Below are positions 9,733 to 19,085 of a DNA stretch of 64,000 nt, one piece after another. The notes under the pieces were generated by a model. That model ran no database searches. It was not told the origin of the DNA and saw only the letters and a list, made by a program, of their open reading frames with translations. Origin of the DNA: Cyathus striatus (lineage: Eukaryota > Basidiomycota > Agaricomycetes > Agaricales > Nidulariaceae); the NCBI GenBank assembly GCA_025738555.1, contig JAOVFP010000003.1, forward strand, positions 4,960,001-5,024,000, written 5' to 3'. The first letter of the stretch is position 1. Every line of letters starts with the position of its first letter. The position numbers were made by a program, and so were the translations under genes.

Positions 9733-12700
9733 TTAAGAAATAGGAGTAGGGCCGGGCTTATCCGGATAGCGGGAGTGGAACTCTTCAATGATATCCGTAG
9801 CGTGTTCCAGTTCCGTGGCCGGAAGCCATGAAAACTCTTCATCTGTCCCTTCATACCCTAGCCAGCGTACGTAGTACCTCAGTTTGCAACGCAAACGACG
9901 ATCCAGTTTAGAGTCCAATATTTCCGAGACCTCGTATTCAATATCACCATCAACCTGGACAGGTGGTGGTGGAGGAATAATGCGATCTGGGATAGTATTT
10001 TCAGTATTGGGTTCAAGCATGGATACATGGAATACTGGGTGGACTGCACGAAATTGTTCTGGAAGGCGCAAGGTACGCGAATGCGATCCGGCAAGTGCGA
10101 TGACTTCAAAAGGTCCTAGGAACTTTTCTGCAAGTTTCCGGGATGGTCGGGTTGTCCGGAAGTACTCGGCTTTAACGTATACCTTTGTCCCGACAGGGAA
10201 TGCGGGTGCGGGTTTGCGACGCGCATCGGCGGGTGTTTGATAACGTTTCTGCGCACTGAGTATTTCGGTCCGAAGCATCTCGTGAAGTTCCTCGAGGTTT
10301 ACTGCGAAGTGCCGGGCACGAGCGGAAGTGAGATCACGTTCCGGATGTATCGCAAGGTTCGGGTGATAACCCTTGTTTGCGTAGAACGGTGAAATTCCTG
10401 TGGTTGCGCTCGGTGCATTATTGTAAGCAAATTCAGCAAGAGGTAAGAGATCACACCAGTTATCCTGCTGGTAGTTGCAGTAGGCCCGAAGGTATTGTTC
10501 CAGAGTTTGGTTTGTGCGTTCCGTTTGGCCGTCGCCTTCGGGATGATAACCCGAGGTGAAATGTAAAGTGATGTCGAGGGCCGTACCGAGGGAGCGGAAG
10601 AAATGTGACACAAACTCGGAACCACGATCGGAAGTGATGTGTTCCGGGACTCCGTGCTTGGAAAAGACATGAAGTACAAATAGAAGCGCAAGGTCGGAAG
10701 AAGAGCAAGTGGTATGAGTGGGAATGAAGATAGACTGCTTGGAGAAACGATCCACGATAACGAGTATAGAATCATACTTGGAAGCCGATGATTTTGGAAG
10801 TTGATCTATGAAATCCATAGATATTGAATGCCATGGGCGTCCGGGAACCGGAAGTTGTTTCAGGGTTCCGTACGGGCGGTGGCGCTGTGGTTTAGAACGC
10901 ATGCAAGTATTACAAGACTTACAATAGTCCTTTACAAACGTCCGTATAAGCGGCCAAGTATATTCGCGTCGAATTAGCTCGAGGGTCTTGTTCTGTCCAA
11001 GGTGTCCTGAAAGCGGGTGGTCGTGTTTGTACTGTAAAACCCGAAGCCGAAGGGTTCCGGAGTCCGGAACATAGATCCGGTTATCTAGACGGAGGAAACC
11101 GTCCGGGGTTACAGTCCAACGATTCTCGGGAGTCCGCATTCGGATAACTGCGACCGGGTCATTAGGGAGAGCTGATAATATGTCAGTATGTAACTGTTCA
11201 ATGTCCATGATGATACTAGCGCGAAGAGCGGGTACAATAAGTGATGTTGCTCGGAGAGAAGTGATAAGCTGTTCCTGTGTGAACACTGGACGATAGTTAT
11301 GCGGATTGACCTTAGCGTAGTCGCTATCCCCCTCTTTAGGGTAGACGTCCCATCGTCTAGTCAGAGCATCCGGCTTCGCCCCGAGTTTTCCGGGTCGAAA
11401 GCGGATAACTAGATTGAACTGGGAAAGATACTCGGACCATCGGGCTTGTCGTCGGGACAAGATCTTGGTTGTGGAAAAGTATTCCAAGTTCTTGTGGTCT
11501 GTGACGACGTCAATGGGTGAACCGGAACCTTCCAGGTAATGACGCCAGACTTGGAATGCTTCGAAGATAGCAAGCAATTCCTTGTCATGGGTGTCGTAGT
11601 TTAGCTCGGGAGGTGTAAAGGTTCGTGAGTGGAAAGCGATAGGGTGAATCTCGCCATCATCGGAAACTATAGACAGGATAGCAGCCAACGCGTAATCCGA
11701 AGCGTCGGTTTCCACGATGAGCTGCTTGTCGGGAACCCAATGGGTAAGAATGGGTGCCGACGTGAAAGCGTCCTTAAGTTCAGTGAAAGCGGAACGGCAT
11801 TTTTCCGAGAAGTTCCACGGATTACCCTTCCGGGTAAGGCGGGTGAGCGGAACAACTATGTCGGAATAGTTGTATATAAAACGCCGATAGAAATTAGCGA
11901 ACCCAAGGAAGGATTGAATGTCTTTTACTTTCCTTGGTTCCGGCCATTCTTGAATAGTCTTCACCTTTGTTGGAGACATGGTGAGACCGTTGGGCGATAG
12001 TATATATCCGAGATATTCCACGGATTCCGAGTGGAACTCACACTTATCCGCGCGCGCGTACAACCCGTGCTTCCGGAGTCGACGCAAAACTTCCCTGACA
12101 TGTTGGCGATGTTGTGCAAGGTTATCAGAGTATATAAGGATGTCATCCAAATAAACTATGACGCACACATCAAGAAGGTCTTTGAAAACATCGTTCATGA
12201 AGCGTTGGAAACCCGGGTGCATTGGAAAGTCCGAAGGGCATGACTAGCCATTCAAAGGATCCATAGCGAGTCCGGAAAGCGGTTTTCCATTCATCGTCCT
12301 CGGCAATGCGGACCAGGTGGTATGCATGACGCAGGTCGATCTTGGTGTAGATACGGGCGCGACGGGGACTGTCGAGCAAATCTGAAATGAGTGGCAAAGG
12401 ATAACGATCCTTTTTAGAAATAGCGTTCAACCCGCGGAAATCCACACAAAGCCGAAGCGATCCGTCCTTCTTGCGGACAAAAAGGACGGGAGCTCCGTGC
12501 GGAGAGCGTGAAGGTTGAATAAATCCGATCCGGATATGTTCATCGATGAATTCCCGAAGAGCGGAAAGCTCGGATTGGGAAAGGAATAGATCCGACCTAC
12601 AGGAGGTGAAGCACCTTCTTCTAGGTTGATCTTTAAGTCGTAGGGACGGTGAGGGGCAAGTGTATCTGCCCGGGACTTGCTAAATACATCAGCAAACTCG

Positions 12701-13430
12701 TGATACTCAGACGGTATTGAAGAGAGATCCGGAGCTTCCTCTGGATTGAGGGCAGCGGCGGAAGCGACAGCACCAAGCTGGATACGGAAAGTCTGTGCTC
12801 CCTCTAAACGGCATGCACGCGAGAAGGCGGCACCGTTTATTAGCGAAATGCTAGGAGGAGGTGGCAGAGACTCATCAGAGGTGACCGGAGATGGATCCTC
12901 GGAAGCGGAACCTGGTTCCGAGATCCCGGATTTGAGCGGAAGTTGCTCGGAAGTGTCTGGAGTCCGGAATGTTAATGAGCCCGATACCCAGTCAATCAAC
13001 GGATTGAAGCGGGTGAGCCAATTGTATCCTAGGACTGCAGAACACACGGAATCAAGAGGTGTCACATAGAGTTCAACTGTAATACATTCACCGGTAGGGA
13101 ATAGTACAGGCAGTGTAACGAACTCGGTTATAACATGATTGGTGGTGCCATCGAAAAGTCTGAGAGCGATAGGTGGAGTAGGTGAGGTAGGAATAGCATG
13201 TGTCCGAACGAAAGATGAATCCATAAAACAATGGGTAGAACCCGAATCGACTAGAGCGCTATATGAAACTGTACAGGGTGTAGGGAGAGCATGGATGGTA
13301 CTACAAAGTGGAATATGAAGGGCATTGGGGTTGGAAAGAGCGGAAGCGTTGAGTCTTACCTGCATCGGCTGCGCACAAGGGGGAACAACGCGGTCCTTGG
13401 CTTGTGTGGTGTCCAGAGGACCGCTCCCTA
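9733..13430 (-). CDS. pol: Pol polyprotein of the chromovirus: protease, RT, RNase H, integrase, chromodomain
   Basis: Pol lies in the -1 frame relative to gag and is open from the gag stop region. Domains in order: aspartic protease ([11 protein letters not shown]), RT ([25 protein letters not shown] with the catalytic YxDD), RNase H ([13 protein letters not shown]), integrase zinc finger (H..H, CKSCNTC), integrase core with D (SMDFIDQL), D (TSDRGSEF) and E ([10 protein letters not shown]), and a C-terminal chromodomain ([30 protein letters not shown]). The chromodomain probably directs integration to modified histones. One base is missing near 12583 (C run before CAATCCGAG) and one extra near 12210 (GGGTTTCC), so RT is read out of frame between them and returns to frame after. 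Copied or sequencing-error frameshifts are both possible. Confidence 0.93.
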
Positions 13431-13439
13431 TTTTTTCGA
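13428..13439 (-). promoter_or_regulatory. Candidate -1 ribosomal frameshift site at the gag/pol junction
   Basis: Minus-strand codons TCG AAA AAA TAG end gag. A one-base backward slip on AAA AAA continues into ATA GGG AGC and stays open through to the protease. Tandem Lys codons on an A run just before the stop fit a G-AAA-AAA slippery heptamer. A simple base loss in the A run would look the same. Confidence 0.45.
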
Positions 13440-14938
13440 ACCCGAAGCCGGGTTGGAAAGAGGCGCGGATCTGCGGGTCGAGGGACCCGCAGAAGCCGAC
13501 GTAGGAGCCGAAGCGGATATTCCGGATGCCCGGGCTCTAGCCGCGGAAGAGGCAGAGCGGGGACATTCTTTGGCGCGATGCCCCGGATTACCGCAGAACA
13601 AGCATAGATTGTTGTCCATGCGACGCTGACGTTCTTGTGGCAAAAGTTTGCCATCTCGACCAACCTTGTCATTCAATTCCGGCCTCCGCTGTTGGGGAGG
13701 CTGCGAGGAACGAGGTGGGTGACTACCAGCACGGTGGGGATAGCTCGGACGGGGTGCATATTGGCCCGAAACGAGGCGGGAAGGCGCCGGGGTGACTGCG
13801 GGGCGGTTTGTAGTAGCTCTAACAGAGCTATCCGGAACCCGCGGACCCTGAGGCTGGTGGGATTCCCGCGTACGCTCGGACTGGCATTCCCAGTACCGAC
13901 TATCGATCCCTTGAGCTAGCTTAATCATCCCGCGCTTTGTGGTAGGTTTCCCAACATGAGAGATCTCATCCTTAATGCGACCCGGAAACCCGGAATAGAG
14001 TCGGTGGCATAAGGATTTATCATCCCAGTCAGTGCGCTGTGCAAGCCTGTTGAACTGTACAAGATACTTGGACAGTTTCTGTGAATCCTTCATAATGAGG
14101 ACATCCAGATCATTCTCGGCATCCCCTTCCGGGTTCGCTAACCCGAAGTTATCCTCTAGCATGACGACGAAAACCTCCCAAGAGTGAAGGAACTCATCAT
14201 CAGCATAGGGATTGGAGAGGGTCGGCATAACGAGCTGAAGCGCGGTATCCCGAAGATATGCGAGAGCGAAGTTGACCTGGGAATGTCCATCCGAGTATTG
14301 GGAAGGATTATTCCGGAAGTAAATTTGGCATTGAGTAATGAACTGCTCCAACTTCTCAGCACTGGAACCATCAAAAGTATCTGGCTTTTGAACGTTGCGT
14401 CCCGACGTGTTCCCGATGTACCCCGGGCGGATTCCGCAACTCTCAAAAGAGCTTCGGCAAGCCGGTCTTCCCGGGAGTGGCGCGCAAGAGGTGTGCGCCT
14501 GGGATTGTCGACATCATCCTCATCACCATCATCCCCTGAGTCTGAGGATGGTGGAGACGGAGGATTGGGCTGAGAAGGAGGTGGAGGTGGCGGTCCAATG
14601 GTACCACCATCAGAGCCGTGACCCTCGGGAGTGTCCCGGTCTGCTGCGACTGTACCGTATGGCGGTGGAGTGCCATCCGGAGGAGCCTGAGCAGATCCGA
14701 GGTTCCCGGCTGCAGGAACAGAAAGTAGCTGAGCGGAAGTCGAGGGTGGACCCAGGAAAGTAGCACTAGGAGGTGGTGCTGGGCTGGGTGTAACCCGAGA
14801 CGGTGTAGAAGGTAGAGAACCTGAAGTACTCCGTGGAGGCTGTTGCCTCGTAGCTGCACGGGTGGCACGAGCACCCACAGCATTGGTATGACTAGCGGTA
14901 TGCGCTGTGCGAGTAACCGAAGTCCCAGTTGGAGCCAT
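13428..14938 (-). CDS. gag: Gag of the chromovirus, with a CCHC zinc knuckle and one frameshift
   Basis: The start MAPTGTS lies shortly after the 5' LTR (an upstream in-frame ATG at 14956 is possible). The N-terminal ~180 residues are Pro/Ser-rich and acidic. The capsid-like part follows (FITQCQIYF, YLRDTALQ, RLYSGFPGRI), then a basic linker and a CCHC nucleocapsid knuckle, CLFCGNPGHRAKEC. The frame changes by one base near 14400, where the expected reading moves from the -14956 frame to the -14351 frame. A 1-base deletion best explains this. Gag ends in GSKK-stop, the stop directly following a run of six A. Gag packages the RNA and assembles virus-like particles in the cytoplasm. Confidence 0.85.
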
Positions 14939-14962
14939 GATAGAAGAGATATCCAAGGTATG

Positions 14963-14975
14963 AGTATTCGTATAC
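14963..14975 (-). promoter_or_regulatory. Primer binding site, self-priming type
   Basis: Two bases after the 5' LTR the minus strand reads ATACGAATACT (14973 to 14963). This is the exact reverse complement of AGTATTCGTAT at 15315-15305 inside the 5' LTR, the inferred transcript 5' end. I see no match to a tRNA 3' end. This is the arrangement described for Tf1 of fission yeast, where the first 11 nt of the RNA prime reverse transcription. Confidence 0.75.
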
Positions 14976-15741
14976 TGTTACGTACCGATTCTCTTCCTGC
15001 TTAGAAGTGGTTGCGAAGACACCCGGAGGGTGTGGGAGAACTATAACGGAAACCCGAAGTAAGTACGGGTGCGGAAACGTAGAGCGGGAGTGCGGAAAGA
15101 ACCGTGGCTTCAGCTTGTGTGCTGCGCCGCCTGGATATCCCCAGGGAATGGTTCGTATTTCGAGTAAGATGATATGTAACAAAGGAAGACGTTCTAGAGT
15201 ATAAGAGAAGGCTTCGCCACTACACTAGGTAGCGGGAGAGAAACCCGAAGGAAAACCCGGAGCGGGTTTCGGAACTTAGAGTAGGAAGAAAGTGTACAGA
15301 GTTGATACGAATACTAAAGACTACCTATTACATCTGGAAGACTACTTATACTAAGTAGGAACCTGTAGATACGAATGTAGAAGTATTATACAAAGGACAA
15401 GTCAAAGGAGTAAGTAGGAAATGAAGTCTTGGCAAAGCGGAGTAGGGGCGCAAATGACGCGCTCAGAATGAAGAATAAGGAACTAATCTACAAAGGCCAT
15501 AATGAAACGTATAAGTAGGAATGGAAGGGAGGAGTAATAGAATGATGACGCGGTGAGGCCGTCATAAGAGAAAGTACGTATCCGGGATACCCGATAGAAA
15601 ACCCGACGGGTTCCGGGTACGTTCCCGGGCGGGAACGTCGGGAAGTGTAAACCCGAAGCGGGTACGGACCGGGAACGGACCGGGTATGTTGGAAGGTCAC
15701 GTGGGAACGTCGGCACGATGTATCCGGACACGGATATAACA
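14976..15741 (-). repeat. 5' LTR of the chromovirus
   Basis: 766 bp, TGTTAT...GTAACA on the minus strand. It carries the promoter of the element. See the TATA box and self-primer entries. Confidence 0.95.
15305..15350 (-). promoter_or_regulatory. LTR promoter: TATA box and inferred transcript start
   Basis: On the minus strand TATAAG (15350-15345) lies 35 nt upstream of AGTATTCGTAT (15315-15305). The latter is inferred to be the RNA 5' end because its 11 nt pair perfectly with the PBS. The spacing fits a TATA-directed start. The 3' LTR has the same sequence at 8461-8506. Confidence 0.65.
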
Positions 15742-15790
15742 GCTGTGGTCCCTCAAATCACTTGACGGCCACTTTCAGGTTTGGCTACAG
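15742..15790 (-). repeat. Outer part of the right long inverted repeat
   Basis: Begins with the second GCTGT target copy and ends ...GGCTACAG followed by TA. The reverse complement CTGTAGCCAAACC aligns with CTGCGGCCGACC at 6689. Together with 7741-8131 it completes the right arm of the older element. Confidence 0.6.
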
Positions 15791-15857
15791 TAATCACTAT
15801 GTCACCTCACTTTTATGAAAAACCCCACCAAAAAATTTCAACTTAGCCCCCCAAAAC

Positions 15858-16066
15858 TGTAGAGGTCTTGATCCTCTATGGAGTCTTACAGTGCATGCCA
15901 TGTACTTCAGACCAGATTAAGATTCTGTCTACAGGGTGCGATGGTAAGAACTACTGTACAAATATGTGGATATATGGTATTTATAGTAAAATATGTAAAG
16001 TAAAGTATACATGTCCAAACACAACAATGCCAAACATTGTCTATTATGACTGTATGAACCTCTACA
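15858..16066 (-). repeat. 3' LTR of the left palindrome-arm element
   Basis: 209 bp with a perfect terminal inversion, TGTAGAGGT...ACCTCTACA. It matches the solo LTR at 36121-36329 and, inverted, the LTR at 32651-32848. A C7 run follows immediately (minus strand GGGGGGGTA), the polypurine tract of the element. Confidence 0.85.
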
Positions 16067-16202
16067 TACCCCCCCATGAGACACCAAGAAGGGGTCTGAT
16101 AGCTCCAAGACAAGGATTAAGATAACAGGGAAGGAGAACTTCCAAGATTTTAATAATGAGTGATCAAAATCAAAGTGTGGTGATGGTATAACATAGCTGT
16201 GA

Positions 16203-18962
16203 TTAAAATGGGGAATTGGGCAGGAGTGCATCCATTTCATTCAACTGCTGGGGATCATCTGAGGTATCCATAGCTGCTACTGTGACTAAGTCATTAGACT
16301 CATAGGTAATGGATGGGTTGTTAGACCCACACTGAGGTAGACAAGAAGGTCCAGCAATTGGTAGAAATGGAGCAGGAACTGAAGCAGGGCAACCATGGAG
16401 GTGAGTAAAGGTAGAAAACTCTCCATGAAGAAACCACCATCCTCGTACATTAGATGATTTGCCTTGTTGATCACCAACATGGGACAGTGTATGAATTCGA
16501 TGAATGTCATCTTGGTTTGGATACCACCATCCTGACCATGGTATGATGGCATCTGGCTCATCAAAATGGGCAAGCCTAGTCATGCATTCATTGTCTAGCT
16601 GTTTGTATACTTCAGAATGGAGAGAATGAGTGAAGTAATGGTCAAGAAAATTGAGGCCATAAGGGTAAGCATGGTTGATCCAAGAAACAGGAACACCATT
16701 ACAAATCAGAGTTTCAATCACTTCATCCATAGTGAGATTATTGGTGCTAGCAGGGGGACAGTAGAACTGATGGAAAGTAACATCATTTCCTTGCTGAGGT
16801 TTAAATTGATTACCAGGATGGTTAACATTCCAAGTTTCAATCGCCTCCTCATAGTGGTGAGGGAGAGCCACTAGATGAGCATACTCACAAAGGAAAACAG
16901 CACAGGATTTGTTATCAACAGGGCCTACTGCCTTTCCTAATCTGTATCCAAAGGCAGTTTGACAACATACTTGGTAAGCTCTATCAACCACAATGCCCAT
17001 CAAAACATTACTGCTGTCAGGATAGCAGTGATGAGCAATGTACTGGCAATATGTATCAATTATAAGAGAATGATTATGTGGCAGTACCAGAAGCCCCACT
17101 CCATCTGTAGCCTTAAGTGAACACTGGGTTCATTTAAAGAGACTTGTTGGTCTCTCAATGAGAGGATACATTGGTGCTAGTATGTGAGATGGAGGTGCAG
17201 ATAGATTGAAGCATTCATCTTTAAGGATATAGGTCATAGTACGATCACGATTGCTTGGCTTAGTGAAGCTAGCAATTTGACGGAAGACAAAGAGTAAGTC
17301 GAATGCTTGAGAACAAGCATTTGAACCATAGGACACATTAAGCATGAATGAGTAAAGCACATCGACTTGAGTGGGATTCATGGGGAATCCGCAAGGAGCC
17401 AGCTCATATAATGGGGTCTTTACAAAGAACATCTCATCATTTTTCACTTCCTGCATGGATGCATCCTCAGCAAGGGTACAAGCAAATGCAGTGTTTGTAT
17501 ATGTGGAAATATAAATATGGGGACTGAACATTCCAGAGAGGAAGTTATCATGCTCTTTGTTGCCTTTAGGTCCCATTACCACACCAAATAAAGATGAAAT
17601 CCTCCCAGCATGAGTGTATCAATCATTGTTTGAATCTATAACCTTCTCTTTCCCTTTACCAGTCTCGTTGTTATGAGGTTTGGGAGAGCAGGATCCTTCA
17701 TCCGATGCATCAGAGTCAGGTGGTGGAGTGTTGATGTCCTTTGACAAGTCAATGCAGATATCCCTAGGGGGACGAATAGGACCTGGGCAATGAAACTGAA
17801 CTGGTGCCTCCCATCTTTTAAGAGGATCTTCTACTACAGAAGAGGGGGTAGTAGGCCATTTGGCATTGGAAGACAATTCCTTATGAACAGGGTTGTTCTC
17901 CTTTGCGCATAGTGGTTTAATTACTTGAGGTATGTCAGGCTCAGTTCCTACAGTAGAAGGAACATTTGCCTGCTTATTTGTGTGGGGATCATTGCTCGGA
18001 TTCTCAGATGCATTTCTCTTGAGCTGCAGGTGTCGAATCTCATCCTGAAGAAGTTGCTTTTGATCTTGAGCATGCTTATGGTTTGTAGTCAGTTCCATTC
18101 TGAGCTTGTCAATAGTACCCAGTAAAGTACTCACAGTGAAGACCATGTCCTCAGGTATATGGCCCACAGGAGCTCCTTCCTCAACTAGTTGATCATTGAG
18201 AGAGGTATTTCCACTAGTGGTTGCATGCAGATTGGATCAAGTAGCTGGTTCATTACTACTTGGATGGCATGATGAAGAAGCTGGGGCTCGTTCTGCAGGA
18301 GCAGATGGATTTCCAGCAGCTTTATCCTGATATGGCCATGTTCTGGGTCCAGGTTTACGATCTCCACTAAACAGCTTTCGATCCACGAAAGGTCTACCCC
18401 TGTCAGTTGATGTTCCATGTCTCTGTGGTGGTCCTGTATACATTTCCCCAGATTGTAAGCGACCATTGTGAGGGGGGTATGGTGGTTGTACCAAGTCATA
18501 GTGTACTTGTACTGGCAACTGATATCCCTGATTATACGTCATACCCCTATATCACTCTTGATTTGGTCATGTCAATTCTCCTCTTTGTAATAGTCTGGTC
18601 TCTACTGGGTACATCTGGTTTTCATCGACCTCCATTGCATCATCTTTCCTCATAGAAGAAGGTAGCGATGGAGGTGCTTGATTCCAACAGGATTCTTGAG
18701 GCCATGAATTAGTGTTCTGGACAGCTGGCAGTCTGTTATCCTGTGGAAGATAACCTGAGTTGTAACCAGAATGAGGATTCAATGCTTGGTGTTGGTTGCC
18801 AAAATTGCTGATTTGAGGATTAGAATTAAAGCTACTAGCATAACTAGTATCAGTTTGAAAACAAGATGGTCCAAAGTCCCCCCTATCCCCCCCTGCTTCA
18901 GAATCTTCATGAAGATTTGAATCATACTGGGGGCAAAAGTGGTTGTAAGGATGGGAGGACAT
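16203..18962 (-). pseudogene. ORF3 of the palindrome element, left copy, ~919 codons, function unknown
   Basis: Lies between the pol stop and the 3' LTR, on the pol strand. One frame runs for 920 codons from MSSHPYN to NSPF-stop, broken only by five in-frame TGA codons: two near 18567, and one each near 18237, 17619 and 17130. Each fits an original CGA (Arg). Content in order: a Gln/Asn/Pro-rich low-complexity N terminus; a short heptad-like segment (TVSTLLGTIDKLRMEL) that may be a coiled coil; an acidic, Ser/Thr/Pro-rich linker; and a C-terminal domain rich in Trp, His, Cys and Tyr (WNVNHPGNQFKPQQG, WSGWWYPNQDDIHRIH). No signal peptide or membrane span, so it is not an obvious env gene. I do not recognise the family. 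Length and one-frame conservation argue it was a real protein of the element. Confidence 0.7.
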
Positions 18963-19085
18963 CAGTAAAGAATGTAACGAGTGGAAGGATGTAGAAAGGA
19001 AGAAAGGGAGGGAACAAAAGGTGAGGCAGTTATTACTCAAATTAAACTTTAACCGGCATACAAGCATCAATAAATACAAAGCTAG

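Larger units (their letters stand above)
8132..15741 (-). mobile_element. Young chromodomain Ty3/gypsy retrotransposon (chromovirus), 7610 bp
   Basis: A complete element on the minus strand: LTRs at 14976-15741 (5') and 8132-8896 (3'), GCTGT target duplication (8127-8131 and 15742-15746), gag, pol with protease, RT, RNase H, integrase and a C-terminal chromodomain, a PBS and a polypurine tract. The two LTRs differ by about one substitution and one 1-bp indel over 765 bp, so insertion was recent. It is CpG-rich, unlike the decayed elements to its right. It disrupts the right inverted repeat of an older element. Three single-base frame changes (gag near 14.40 kb, RT near 12.58 kb and 12.21 kb) would inactivate it unless they are sequencing errors. 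Confidence 0.95.

Noticed and set aside
18407..18655. Plus-strand frame opposite ORF3 (mirrored at 30064-30312)
   Set aside because: Antisense to the ORF3 frame, no coding signal of its own.
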